Source: Candidatus Finniella inopinata (GTDB lineage: Bacteria > Pseudomonadota > Alphaproteobacteria > Paracaedibacterales > CAIULA01). Taken from it: DNA of 64,000 nt. The notes beneath the pieces are model-generated. The model saw nothing but the letters and a program-made list of their open reading frames with translations, made no database searches and was not told the origin of the DNA. Position numbers and translations under genes: made by a program. The DNA is taken from contig NZ_SCFB01000007.1 of assembly GCF_004210305.1 (NCBI RefSeq), forward strand, positions 98,566 to 162,565. The letters are read 5' to 3'. This document shows positions 27,939-37,291 of this stretch, piece after piece; positions within the stretch are counted from its first letter, which is position 1, and every line of letters starts with the position of its first letter.

Positions 27939-29393
27939 CATGGCGATTGCACTGACATCTCCTCAGCCTAGTTTTTAAAATTACGGTTTCTGCTATTTCC
28001 CAAACTTTTGTAGATTGATTTGATTTTGTAGGTTTTGAGAGATCTACTTCCTGTTTTTTTTATTTTTAGACACTATCCTCCCCTTTAAAAGACTTACCGT
28101 TTATATCAGTCAATCCGCTCAAACGCGCTTTAAATTGTGGTCAGCGGTTAGAATTTTCAATAAGTATTTGTTGTCCCAGCCTGCTACCTTCCGTCGACAG
28201 CTCACCCCTCGTTTATTCGTTTTTTCTTGCTTGAGTAGATTCAAAGCAATACGTCTCATGACAGCCAAATTCTTGGCCGCGTGGCCAACATGCACCTGGT
28301 TATGGTCTTCCCTAAAACCTACATCCAAAGACCAGTGCAGGTTAATTTCTATGTTCCAGTGTTTTCTGACAGCAACCATAAACTGATCAATATTTTCATA
28401 GGCTAAACTTGTTAGAAAGTAGCGGGTACTACGCTCAACCTGATTATTAGTTGTGCGTGTTGTTTCAAGCATGCCAACACCCTTTAACCCAGGCCAACGA
28501 AGTTGAAATACTGCCGGATCGCGTGCTGATACTAATGTATAGCGACGTGTTTCTATGCGACCATGATCATGGATCTTCTCTACTTTCCGTCGATTAAGCA
28601 TCTTCTTGTACTGACGTGATTCTCCTATATGGAAAATTGCCTTGACCATTTCATGAAGCTTCGGTTGATTATCTTTTAGAGCTAATACGTAGTCTGCACC
28701 TTGAATTAAGATCTCTTCAGCAATTGACTGCTGACAACCCATGGCGTCAATGGTGACTGTACTACCAGTAACATCAATCATCTTGAGTAATTTTGGAATG
28801 GCTGTAATTTCATTGGATTTTTCATCCGTTTTAACTTGCCCTAAAAGAAGACTTTGATTGCTTGCCCAGGCACTTACAATGTGTAGGGCTTTTTTCTCTT
28901 TTCTTCTGTTGCCAGAACCCCGTAGCGTTTTTCCATCAATAGCAATAATCTCAGAATTAACATCGATAGAGAGTGACTTGATCCATGCATAAAAGCAGGA
29001 TTCAAATTGCTCTGGGTCAAGTATGGAAAACACACGGCCAAAAGTATCATGAGATGGCACACCATTAGGCAGCTCGAGAAATGTTGATAACCAATCGTAT
29101 TTGGCTTTGCCAAATTCACTAATATCAACCCAGTTATCAGCGCCACAAATTGTGGCCAATATTGTTATTACCAAGATATCGTGCAATTTGTGAAGCTTGT
29201 TGTGGTTATCAATACGAGGATCGGCAAGAGGTTCAAAATGTTTGAGGAAAGTATCTGATAACTGCATCCCTGTTTCCTTTTTCTTTATTGAGAAAAAAGA
29301 ATAATAACAACGGATAGAACAGCAGAAAAGCCGAATAAAAAATTAGGAAATAATTTTTAGAATACTAAACTAATTTTCAGTGCAATCGCCATG
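27939..29393 (-). mobile_element. ISAs1-family insertion sequence, copy 1 (1455 bp)
   Basis: 17-bp terminal inverted repeats CATGGCGATTGCACTGA, flanked by a perfect 10-bp target duplication GATCCGTACC (27929-27938 and 29394-29403). The transposase reads leftwards. The ends were fixed by comparing both copies: only this boundary gives identical ends and 10-bp duplications at both sites. It interrupts the gene at 27684-30651. Copy 2 is at 60986-62440 with the same length. Confidence 0.93.
28119..29267 (-). CDS. ISAs1-family transposase (copy 1)
   Basis: 382 residues, full length. It has the N-terminal DDE_Tnp_1-associated region (HFEPLADPRIDNHNKLHKL, GADNWVDISEFG), then the catalytic core: first Asp in IAIDGKTLRGS, second in VTIDAMGCQQ, and the Glu in the late HWNIEINLHWSLDVGFRED. 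The translated sequence is identical to copy 2 at 61166-62314, so both moved recently and the transposase is probably functional. It makes the staggered cuts that leave the 10-bp duplications seen at both insertions. Confidence 0.95.
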   Translation of the reverse strand: MQLSDTFLKHFEPLADPRIDNHNKLHKLHDILVITILATICGADNWVDISEFGKAKYDWLSTFLELPNGVPSHDTFGRVFSILDPEQFESCFYAWIKSLSIDVNSEIIAIDGKTLRGSGNRRKEKKALHIVSAWASNQSLLLGQVKTDEKSNEITAIPKLLKMIDVTGSTVTIDAMGCQQSIAEEILIQGADYVLALKDNQPKLHEMVKAIFHIGESRQYKKMLNRRKVEKIHDHGRIETRRYTLVSARDPAVFQLRWPGLKGVGMLETTRTTNNQVERSTRYFLTSLAYENIDQFMVAVRKHWNIEINLHWSLDVGFREDHNQVHVGHAAKNLAVMRRIALNLLKQEKTNKRGVSCRRKVAGWDNKYLLKILTADHNLKRV

Positions 29394-30677
29394 GATCCGT
29401 ACCCGGGAAACCCATGGTGATAACTGCTATGCGAACCCTGATGAGGAAAAGGCTTTATTTAATGCCATTTCGACAATTGAAACAGCTGCAGCCTTAAGTG
29501 ATGGGCATTATTCCTTTTCTTTTTGCAAACCAGAGCAAGATAAACCTTATGGTTCTAAAAAAACGATACAGGGGGCTTATCTATCAAAAGATAAGAACAA
29601 TCTTGAAGGACACGTAAAAAATGAAGATGAACAACGCCATTTAACTGTTGTGTATGCTGTTGCCCGTTCTGTTCAAGTCGAGCTTGCCAGCCCAAAAGAA
29701 CAGGCTGATCTGCCAACTTTTGTGCGGCGTGGCATTAACACTCGCCATCTTCCCACCTGGATGAAAGAGATTTATAAAAGGGATTTTTTTGGTAACGAAG
29801 TATTTAATGCCAAATTATGGGGCGTAGCAGGCACTGCTTTGCAAAAACTTGAGAGTCTGGCCTTATATCAAGTCCGTGCTCAACAAAAGGCAGCAGATAA
29901 AAGAAAAAGCTTTAAAACGAACACAACCACCCATGAAATGATGGCTTTTGCTATTAACCCCAATAACGGGTGTTATTGGTATTCAAAGATGTATGACTAT
30001 GGCTTTGAAGAACCGTGGGACATGGTGGAATTATTAATTGACAATCTGACAGACGAACCAGCCATCATGGCGCAGTTTTTAAATTTTGCGGTAAATAATG
30101 TAATCTACATGCTCGGCACCACCGGGCGGGATCATTTATCACAAAAATTAAACGATTTTTTCAAAGAAAAATTGCCTATGACTTATGATGAATTCTGGAA
30201 AAAAATTAATGAAGAACAAGCAATCCCCGGCCTCCAAAACAAACCTACTTTTAAACAGATTTTAGGGTTTTTGCAAAATGACCCCTCATTCCTGTACGCA
30301 ATTTTAAATGAAGTTATTAAAGATTCAAAAAGAAGCCTATCTAATGTGCGTGATTTATTTGGCGTTATGAACACACTGTACCTCTTGATCCCCAATCAAA
30401 GGCCATTTGTTAATTGGAGCCCCACAGGAAAAGACAACGAAATTGAATTAAAAGACCATAACGATAAAGAGCTTGCTCAAAAATTCCCCCTTTCATCACT
30501 CAGTCACACCTATAATAATAAGGACCATGCCACTGTTTTGATCCCCAAAAAAACCACCCCCCAAACGTTGATTGACTGGGTCAAGGCAACCCAACGGGAA
30601 CAGGAAACAGGCATCACGCTAACACCTGGCTATATAAGCAGCTGGATGTAAGAAGAGGTTAATATGAAGAAAATCCC

Positions 30678-33098
30678 TTACCTTTTCTTCGCATGCAAAA
30701 CATCTTTCACCTTGGCCGCTAGATCTTTTAACGTAAACGGTTTGGCCAGGAAATGGATCTGGGCATTATCGTCCAGATTTCGGCGGAAGGTGTCTTCGGC
30801 ATAACCTGAAATGAAAATTGTTTTAATGTGGGGCAACAGGTCACGAACCTTTTTGTTCAACGTGGGTCCATCCATTTTTGGCATCACCACGTCGGTGATC
30901 AGCAAATCCAAAACCTCCCCTTTTTTGATGATGTCAAGCGCTGCATCCCCGCTGTTGGCTTCTAAAACGCGATAGCCTTTTTCCCTTAAGGCACGCCCGC
31001 TGAATAACCGAACCGCGTCTTCATCCTCCACCAACAAGATGGTCTCAGACCCCGTTAAATCGGTCGTCTGTTGTTCGTGTTCTATGGTGCTGATGGGTTC
31101 AACCCCATCATAACGCGGCAGAAAAAGTTTAAAAATAGTACCGTGATCTTGTTCGCTTTCAACGGCGATAAATCCACCAGTTTGTTTGACAATCCCATAC
31201 ACGGTTGATAACCCAAGACCTGTGCCAGAGCCCAGCTCTTTCGTGGAAAAGAAAGGTTCAAAGATATGGTCCAGATGTTCTTGTTGAATGCCATGACCGG
31301 TATCCACAACTTCAATAAGCACATAATCCCCAACGGGCATCGTTTCATGCCCCAGTTGCCGGGGCCGTGGCAATTGGTAATGTCCGGTGCGAATAATAAG
31401 GTTTCCCCCTTGTGACATCGCGTCACGGGCATTCACAGCCAGATTGATAATGACTTGTTCCAACTGACTCGCATCAACGCGAACGGGCCACAAATCGCGC
31501 CCATGAATCATTTGCAAGTCAATGCCAGCGCCAATCAGACGCCGTAAAAGGGCTGATAGTTCGGCCAACGTATCGGTAATGTTAATCACCTTTGGCTGCA
31601 GGTTTTGTTGCCTTGAAAAAGCCAGCAGTTGCCTGACCAGATTTGCCGCCCGATTCGCATTTTGTTTAATTTGAATGATATCCGTGTAAGAAGGATCGCT
31701 TGGCATGTACCGTTGCAACAACAAATCACAAAAGCCAATCATGGCCGTTAACAGGTTGTTAAAGTCGTGGGCAATGCCTCCCGCCAATTGACCGACCGCC
31801 TGCATCTTTTGCGATTGAATGAACTGTTGTTCCAGACGTTTCTGCTCAGAAATATCAATGAACTGAATCAACAAAGATGGCTGGAGCGACATGGATGATT
31901 TTAGGGGGGTGGCATAGGCCGTCGTGTGAGTTTTAATCCCTTCAAAACGCATTTCAAAAGGGATGGCCGCCGTTTGTTGGCTGGCAATATTTCTTAAACG
32001 ATTTGCAATTTCGCCTCTGGTAGAGGGATGAACAATTTCATATAAATTACCACCAAGTTTTAAGCGATCGTGGTTAACGGTAATAACGTCACTGATCATG
32101 GCAGCAAAGGCGGGGTTAAAGGACAACATGCGCCCATCCTCTTGAATCACCACGGCTGGAATAGGGGCCTGATTAAAGGTATCATCCATGCCGCCCCCTT
32201 TATGGGTTTGCAATCCGCCTGCGATCAATTGATCATCAAGACGGCATAAAAACGACACTTGGTCTTTTGATTGTAAAGACGGCGGGAACCACAGGGCTTT
32301 AAATGCAGATTTTTTGGATGGTTTTAAGGTGATCACTAAGGGCTTTAAAGGCAACGCCTGCCCGCTGTTCCAGTTTTCAATATAGGCTGCAAGTGGTTGG
32401 CCCAAAATTTCGTTGCGATCAAGGCCAAGCCATTGCCCAAATGTATCATTAGAACCCACAATATGCCCGGTACGATTGGTATAAAAAAGGGCAAAGGGGG
32501 CGTTATCTAAAAAGCTTTCCAACTGATGATAGGCGGCTTTCAGTTGGTGATACGGTGTTAAGTATTTTGTAACCTCTGTCATGGTCACCAACAAAAGATG
32601 TCGCCCACCAACCAATAAAGGATCAATCGGCGATACATGAGCCAGCCACCACCGCTGCTGTTGACCCAGTCCATCCCCACCCTCTGCCAACAGAATCTCG
32701 CCCGGATAATGTTCTTCCAGCCATTTTTTAAACCGCGTTGTCTCGGGGCTTGCCTGAACGCGCAGCATCAAGCGACGCAAAAACTCTTTCTTATGCGCGT
32801 ACAGGTGAGGATGTGTACTAAAAAGAGTTTTTCCCGTTTCATCAAAAAGATGAACTTCGTGATAATTGGCCAAGGTGTTGTGAATAACAGCTGTCAGATT
32901 GGTTTTATGAAGATGATTGTTATGAAATCGCTGGAAAAAGAAGTAAATCCCCATTCCAACCAAACTAAGGGCACCAAGTACGCTTAAGGCAATGGTGATT
33001 CGGTAATCATCAGAAAAGGTAGCGATGGCAAGAAGGCTGCCACCCCACAAAACGATCCCCACAAAACCAAGAAGATAAGCCAGCCGTTTAGACGCCAT
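30678..33098 (-). CDS. cckA: CckA-like hybrid sensor histidine kinase
   Basis: 806 residues. Two N-terminal membrane helices (about 8-28 and 34-53), PAS-like domains (about 190-420), a HisKA box with VGQLAGGIAHDFNNLLTA (phospho-accepting H444), an HATPase domain (NLAVNARDAM, DTGHGI, GTGLGLSTVYGIVKQ) and a C-terminal receiver domain with LLITDVVMPKMDG (D736). The AHDFNNLLTA box and layout are those of CckA, which in alphaproteobacteria feeds phosphate through ChpT to CtrA and CpdR and so controls cell-cycle and developmental genes. Its start overlaps the end of terC by 11 bases. The end of the gene is duplicated as a relic at 27488-27588. Confidence 0.88.
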   Translation of the reverse strand: MASKRLAYLLGFVGIVLWGGSLLAIATFSDDYRITIALSVLGALSLVGMGIYFFFQRFHNNHLHKTNLTAVIHNTLANYHEVHLFDETGKTLFSTHPHLYAHKKEFLRRLMLRVQASPETTRFKKWLEEHYPGEILLAEGGDGLGQQQRWWLAHVSPIDPLLVGGRHLLLVTMTEVTKYLTPYHQLKAAYHQLESFLDNAPFALFYTNRTGHIVGSNDTFGQWLGLDRNEILGQPLAAYIENWNSGQALPLKPLVITLKPSKKSAFKALWFPPSLQSKDQVSFLCRLDDQLIAGGLQTHKGGGMDDTFNQAPIPAVVIQEDGRMLSFNPAFAAMISDVITVNHDRLKLGGNLYEIVHPSTRGEIANRLRNIASQQTAAIPFEMRFEGIKTHTTAYATPLKSSMSLQPSLLIQFIDISEQKRLEQQFIQSQKMQAVGQLAGGIAHDFNNLLTAMIGFCDLLLQRYMPSDPSYTDIIQIKQNANRAANLVRQLLAFSRQQNLQPKVINITDTLAELSALLRRLIGAGIDLQMIHGRDLWPVRVDASQLEQVIINLAVNARDAMSQGGNLIIRTGHYQLPRPRQLGHETMPVGDYVLIEVVDTGHGIQQEHLDHIFEPFFSTKELGSGTGLGLSTVYGIVKQTGGFIAVESEQDHGTIFKLFLPRYDGVEPISTIEHEQQTTDLTGSETILLVEDEDAVRLFSGRALREKGYRVLEANSGDAALDIIKKGEVLDLLITDVVMPKMDGPTLNKKVRDLLPHIKTIFISGYAEDTFRRNLDDNAQIHFLAKPFTLKDLAAKVKDVLHAKKR

Positions 33099-34011
33099 CT
33101 TTTTTCCTTACAACATACGAGGCAACCGCAGTGCCACCTAAGATTATTAAAATAACAAACAAAGAATGATGAGTCTGAATGTTAACAATCCCCAGCATTT
33201 TTAAACCCACAAAGCACAGTATAGCTGCTAATCCCTTTTTCAAGAAACGCAAATCATCCATGGCATTCACCAACAAGAAGTAAAGGGATCGTAACCCCAA
33301 AATGGCAAACACATTCGCGGTATAAATAATAAATGGGTCTTGGGTGATTGCAAAGATGGCGGGAATAGAATCAAGGGCAAAAATAACATCGGAAAATTCA
33401 ATAAGAATCAAAGCTGCTAACAACGGCGTCCCATAAATCTTACCATTTTGTTTAATGCTAAATTTATCACCATTAAGTTGGTCTTTAAGGGGGAAAAATT
33501 TTTGCATACTTTTCCATGCCCACGTGTTTTTTAAATCTGTCTCGCGGTCACCAAGATATAAAATTTTCAAACCCGTTATAAATAAGATTCCCCCAAAAAT
33601 ATAAAGAATAAAATGGAATTTTTGCAGCAGCAGAATGCCCCCCCAAATCATCGCCAGGCGCAATAACAAGGCGGAAATAATACCCCAAAATAAGACACGG
33701 TGTTGATATTGGTTGGGGATTTTTAAAGTTTGAAAAACAATCGCGAACACCATGATGTTATCAAGGCTTAGGCTTTTTTCAATGGCATACCCTGTAAAGA
33801 ATAACAGGCTGCAATCAAGCCCTTGATCAAAAGCGATCCACCCTCCAAAAAGGAGGGCAAAAATGAACCAAACAAAGCTCCACAGTAAAGCTTCAGCATA
33901 ACTGGGTAAGTGGGCTTTTTTGTGGAAAAATCCCAAATCCAAGGCCAGCATAAAAACCACGCCAGCATTGAAAACAAGCCAAGGCAAAAGGGTGTGTGAG
34001 TAAGATGACAT
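33088..34011 (-). CDS. TerC/Alx family integral membrane protein
   Basis: 307 residues, about nine membrane helices. The family marks are present: acidic residues in MLALDLGFFH, KSLSLDNIMVFA, and LIEFSDVIFALDSIPAIFAIT, followed by ANVFAILGLRSLYFLL. TerC/Alx proteins are linked to manganese export, metal loading of exported proteins, and tellurite or pH stress. The substrate here cannot be read from sequence, but the Asp-rich helices fit a divalent-metal role. It is the upstream partner of cckA with an 11-base overlap, so the two are co-transcribed. The 162-bp dispersed repeat begins 39 bases upstream of its start. Confidence 0.85.
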   Translation of the reverse strand: MSSYSHTLLPWLVFNAGVVFMLALDLGFFHKKAHLPSYAEALLWSFVWFIFALLFGGWIAFDQGLDCSLLFFTGYAIEKSLSLDNIMVFAIVFQTLKIPNQYQHRVLFWGIISALLLRLAMIWGGILLLQKFHFILYIFGGILFITGLKILYLGDRETDLKNTWAWKSMQKFFPLKDQLNGDKFSIKQNGKIYGTPLLAALILIEFSDVIFALDSIPAIFAITQDPFIIYTANVFAILGLRSLYFLLVNAMDDLRFLKKGLAAILCFVGLKMLGIVNIQTHHSLFVILIILGGTAVASYVVRKKDGV

Positions 34012-34049
34012 GATAACTAAAGATAGATTATTATTTTATCTTTTTATCA

Positions 34050-34211
34050 TATACCCATTTCACATAATTTTGCGGGCTTTTTGTGACAGAGATTTTTTCC
34101 AGAAACAAGGTGAAAAATCCGCACATAGCCAGCTACGTAAGGATTTGGAAACGGCGTTTATGGAAAAAAGATCAAACAGAAAAACCAGAAAAATCATCTG
34201 AAAGGGGTATA
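34050..34211. repeat. 162-bp dispersed repeat with inverted ends, copy 1
   Basis: It begins TATACCCATTTCA and ends TGAAAGGGGTATA, which are inverted copies with one mismatch. Copy 2 (55849-56010) has the same length and aligns without gaps at roughly 80 per cent identity (my count, about 30 differences). On the plus strand both copies keep one frame of about 50 codons with shared ILxxFxxRDFxQKQxEK and HSQLxKD motifs and end in TGA. It lies between the terC start and the lipase-like gene's 3' end. Size and layout recall Rickettsia palindromic elements, but I know no named family with this sequence. Confidence 0.8.
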
Positions 34212-34222
34212 ATATTGAATTC

Positions 34223-35674
34223 TTACAAAGAATCTGCAATCTCATCCTTGGATAATTCTTTCTCTTTCTTTTCTTCCTCGTCTCGTCGTGGAGCTTGCAA
34301 ATCCGCTACCATTTGTTTAATCCCATGGTTAGCAAGAACAGCTTCCGCCGCTCCTGTCTCCATAGTTATACGAACATCAGGCACAGAATAAACTGTTCCT
34401 TGGGGTAGCTCTTGTCCTAGACTTGCGACCACATCATTTTCACGTCTGATATGAATCATCCTTGTAAAAACTTGAGAATGACTAGTGGCACGGGCTATAT
34501 TATTTTTAATCTCCTGAGGAAGTGTGGGTAATCCCCCCAAACCCTGCCACCCTGCAGGACCATTATAACCAATGTTGCTCACCAATTGATTTCCTTCTTC
34601 CCCAGGCCCGCTGTCTTGCACACGGTCCTGTCTTCCTAAATAATTCAAATAAGCTGCCCCTGCTGAAAATCTTCCCAAAGAATGTCCAACAAAAATGATT
34701 TTTGGGTTCCCATCATGTGATTCACGTCTAAAAATTTTAATCGCCTCGCTCGTAAAATCAGCTCCATGTTCAAGGTAGAGAGCCAAAGTCCCAGGATCGT
34801 TCTCCTTCATGGCTTCTAAATGCAGTCTGCGTTCATAACCTTTATCACAAGCCGCATACCCACCCTGTGTAATCATGTTATAAGACCCTTTTATCAAGCC
34901 ACCAGCAAAACCAACTGCCGTTGCTCCCAGCGCAAAAGAACCCCCCGCAATCGCCCCAAAACCAGTACAGGCCACCGGCCCCCCTACAGCCACACCTATT
35001 CCAGCGCCATATTTCATTCCTCGTGATACATCATAAATGAGGCTTGCTCCAGATTTCTTTAATGTAGACGCTGACACTGTCAAATCTAGAACATTGCTTA
35101 CAACAGGAATCCCAAGTGTTCTAACGTTCAGCGTGCCAGAGGACGCAAATCTTGAAAACCAACCTGAGTATGTGGCGCCTGAGCTTACAACGGATGAAGG
35201 GCGTGATCCTAGAAAAGCTGACGTGGCGTTCACAACAACGTTGCCAAAATAATCTGGTATTCTTTGGTCCCCAGTTAGCGTATTCGCAAGAACAATACCA
35301 ATCCCATAGTCAGCTTCAAGATCTTTTGGATTACTTGTGTCTGTTCCTCTAAAGATGATTTTACCCGTATTTGTTGTTTCATCATAAATTGCTAAAACAT
35401 GAATGCTTCCATCTTTTGATGAACGAAAATTATGCAATTCAAATCCTTCTAAAATTGATGGACGATGCCTTGAAAATGAATCTTCTTCATGATTTATGGG
35501 GTAGGCCAAAGCAGCACCATGTGCGCATCCGCTAAAAAGCGCTAAATCCTCATCGGAGCAATCAGAGTTTCTAAGACTTTGGTGATAAGATCCAGAACCC
35601 GAGGAACTTGATGCAGCTATGGTTGATGCGATGGACGACAACAGAATGGCCGATACGTAAATTTCTTTCTTCAA
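34223..35674 (-). CDS. Secreted lipase-like (class 3 type) alpha/beta hydrolase
   Basis: 483 residues with a Sec signal peptide (to about residue 21) and a Ser/Gly-rich mature start. GKIIFRGTDTS and IIFVGHSLGRFSAGAAYLNY are the oxyanion and nucleophile-elbow regions of class 3 lipases, with S332 as nucleophile. An Asp in ENDVVAS and a His in ANHGIKQM are plausible triad partners. The usual GHSLGG has Arg in the sixth place. Between these elements, at about residues 200-265, is a Gly/Ala-rich hydrophobic stretch able to form a membrane hairpin, unusual for this fold. The last 30 residues are highly charged. It may be an exported phospholipase acting on host membranes (inference). No operon partner; it lies between the 162-bp repeat and rho. 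Confidence 0.7.
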   Translation of the reverse strand: MKKEIYVSAILLSSIASTIAASSSSGSGSYHQSLRNSDCSDEDLALFSGCAHGAALAYPINHEEDSFSRHRPSILEGFELHNFRSSKDGSIHVLAIYDETTNTGKIIFRGTDTSNPKDLEADYGIGIVLANTLTGDQRIPDYFGNVVVNATSAFLGSRPSSVVSSGATYSGWFSRFASSGTLNVRTLGIPVVSNVLDLTVSASTLKKSGASLIYDVSRGMKYGAGIGVAVGGPVACTGFGAIAGGSFALGATAVGFAGGLIKGSYNMITQGGYAACDKGYERRLHLEAMKENDPGTLALYLEHGADFTSEAIKIFRRESHDGNPKIIFVGHSLGRFSAGAAYLNYLGRQDRVQDSGPGEEGNQLVSNIGYNGPAGWQGLGGLPTLPQEIKNNIARATSHSQVFTRMIHIRRENDVVASLGQELPQGTVYSVPDVRITMETGAAEAVLANHGIKQMVADLQAPRRDEEEKKEKELSKDEIADSL

Positions 35675-35789
35675 AACACAATCCCAATGTTAAATAAAAA
35701 CTCTAATATTGAATATTATAAATTTGAGAGTATGAATAAAGTTTTAAGAAATTTTAAAAAGCAAATAAACTGGGAGAAGAGATTTTTTG

Positions 35790-35815
35790 AAATCCCCACT
35801 TGCGTGAGGATGACA
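35790..35815. repeat. Short palindromic repeat downstream of rho
   Basis: On the minus strand it reads TGTCATCCTCACGCAAGTGG, then GGATTT: a 6-bp stem (one G-T pair) with a GCAA tetraloop. It has the same GTCATCC core as the element at 15066-15092. It lies 16 bases past the rho stop and lacks a T-tract, so it is not a standard terminator. Confidence 0.4.
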
Positions 35816-35830
35816 TTAACCTAAAAGAAA

Positions 35831-37090
35831 CTATGAATTCATCGACTGAAAAAAGTCGGCGTTGCATTTACTGTATTTCAGCTTGTCATGCAAGAACTCC
35901 ATAGCCTCGGTCGTGCCCATAGGGTTTAAAATACGACGCAGAACCCACATCTTGGAAAGCTCAGCCTTATTAACCAACAACTCTTCCTTACGGGTACCAG
36001 ACTTGTTGATATCAATGGCGGGGAACACACGCTTATCAGACAACTTGCGATCCATCACAATTTCGGCATTACCAGTACCCTTGAATTCTTCAAAGATTAC
36101 TTCATCCATGCGCGAACCCGTATCAATCATGGCTGTACCAATAATCGTCAACGATCCGCCCTCTTCCACATTACGGGCCGCACCAAACAAACGCTTAGGC
36201 CGTTGCAGCGCATTTGCATCCACACCACCGGTTAAAACTTTACCAGATGATGGGACAACGGTGTTATACGCTCTGGCCAAGCGGGTTATCGAATCCAGCA
36301 AAATAACCACGTCTTTTTTCTGTTCAACCAATCTTTTGGCTTTTTCAATAACCATCTCAGCCACCTGTACATGGCGGGACGCTGGCTCGTCAAAGGTCGA
36401 GCTGACAACTTCGCCTTTAACTGAGCGGGCCATATCAGTGACCTCTTCTGGGCGTTCGTCAATCAACAAAACAATTAAATAAATTTCAGGATGGTTGGTC
36501 GTAATTGAATGGGCAATATTTTGTAACATCACTGTTTTTCCGGTGCGAGGTGGGGCCACTAATAATGCACGTTGCCCCTTACCAAGGGGGGTCACCAAAT
36601 CAATCACTCGCGATGTATAATCTTTGCCTGTTTGATCGTTTTCGATTTCTAAGTGAAGGCGTTGCTCTGGGTACAAAGGCGTCAGGTTGTCAAAGTTTAT
36701 ACGATGTTTAACGTTTTCAGGTTCTTCAAAATTGATCTTGTTCACTTTTAAAAGCGCAAAATACCGCTCGCCATCTTTAGGGGCACGAATTTGCCCTTCG
36801 ACCGTATCGCCCGTCCTAAGGCCAAAACGACGCACCTGGTTTGGTGAAACATAGATGTCGTCGGGTCCTGGCAAATAATTTGATTCCGGTGATCGCAAAA
36901 AGCCAAATCCATCTTGCAAAAGCTCAATAACCCCTTCGCCTAAAATGATAATATCTTTTTCTGTCAGCTTTTTTAAAATTGCAAATTGCAAATCTTGTTT
37001 GCGTAAAGCACTGGCATTTTCGATTTCGTGCTGTTCAGCAATCACTAAAAGTTCAGCTGCAGATTTTCGTTTTAATTCTTGCAAGTTCAT
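35831..37090 (-). CDS. rho: Transcription termination factor Rho
   Basis: Hexameric RNA-dependent ATPase that ends transcription. 419 residues: N-terminal Rho_N helix bundle ([20 protein letters not shown]), a cold-shock-like RNA-binding domain ([41 protein letters not shown]), then the ATPase core with P-loop [11 protein letters not shown], Walker [15 protein letters not shown] and R-loop residues in SGTRKEELL. The P-loop has Arg-Thr where many orthologues have Lys-Ala. There is a 200-base gap to the lpxA stop, so it may have its own promoter. Confidence 0.95.
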   Translation of the reverse strand: MNLQELKRKSAAELLVIAEQHEIENASALRKQDLQFAILKKLTEKDIIILGEGVIELLQDGFGFLRSPESNYLPGPDDIYVSPNQVRRFGLRTGDTVEGQIRAPKDGERYFALLKVNKINFEEPENVKHRINFDNLTPLYPEQRLHLEIENDQTGKDYTSRVIDLVTPLGKGQRALLVAPPRTGKTVMLQNIAHSITTNHPEIYLIVLLIDERPEEVTDMARSVKGEVVSSTFDEPASRHVQVAEMVIEKAKRLVEQKKDVVILLDSITRLARAYNTVVPSSGKVLTGGVDANALQRPKRLFGAARNVEEGGSLTIIGTAMIDTGSRMDEVIFEEFKGTGNAEIVMDRKLSDKRVFPAIDINKSGTRKEELLVNKAELSKMWVLRRILNPMGTTEAMEFLHDKLKYSKCNADFFQSMNS

Positions 37091-37291
37091 AAAAGTTCCT
37101 AAGACAAAGATTTAAGGGAAGGTTTAAAGAAGGATTTAATAATCACACAGATGATAATGATGATATTTCGTTAAAGTCAGGGGGTTTTTTTTATGAGTAC
37201 CGTTAGCAGGAACCAACGACGATGATCTAAAAAGGATTGAAACACAAGTGCGCCTAAAACGCAAAGTATTTTTGTGCAGGGGTCAGGTATC

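Larger units (their letters stand above)
27684..30651 (+). pseudogene. Exported (possibly lipoprotein) gene interrupted by an ISAs1-family element
   Basis: The gene is split by the insertion at 27939-29393. Joining 27684-27938 to 29404-30651 (one copy of the 10-bp target duplication) restores an open frame of exactly 501 codons, so there is no other visible damage. The N-terminus is a signal peptide ending LISFVSCGQS, a possible but poor lipobox. The rest is soluble-looking and helical (FAINPNNGCYWYSKMYDYGF, then LPTFVRRGINTRHLP) with a C-terminal basic/acidic region. I recognise no family. As it stands, the upstream part ends inside the IS after 95 residues, and the downstream part could start only from a GTG (29380) supplied by the IS edge. 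It lies between the cckA relic and cckA. Confidence 0.8.

Noticed and set aside
27931-29400. Alternative ends for the ISAs1 element giving an 8-bp target duplication (ATCCGTAC)
   Set aside because: The second copy fits only the CATGG boundary with 10-bp duplications; the longer inverted repeat in copy 1 comes from a chance C/G match in the flanks.
34083-34391. 102-codon open frame through the 162-bp repeat into the lipase gene end
   Set aside because: The frame shared best by both repeat copies is a different one that ends in TGA inside the repeat; this one runs antisense through the lipase gene.
37091-37291. Possible tRNA, riboswitch or terminator between lpxA and rho
   Set aside because: No cloverleaf, no known riboswitch core and no stable hairpin with a T-tract could be found by eye.
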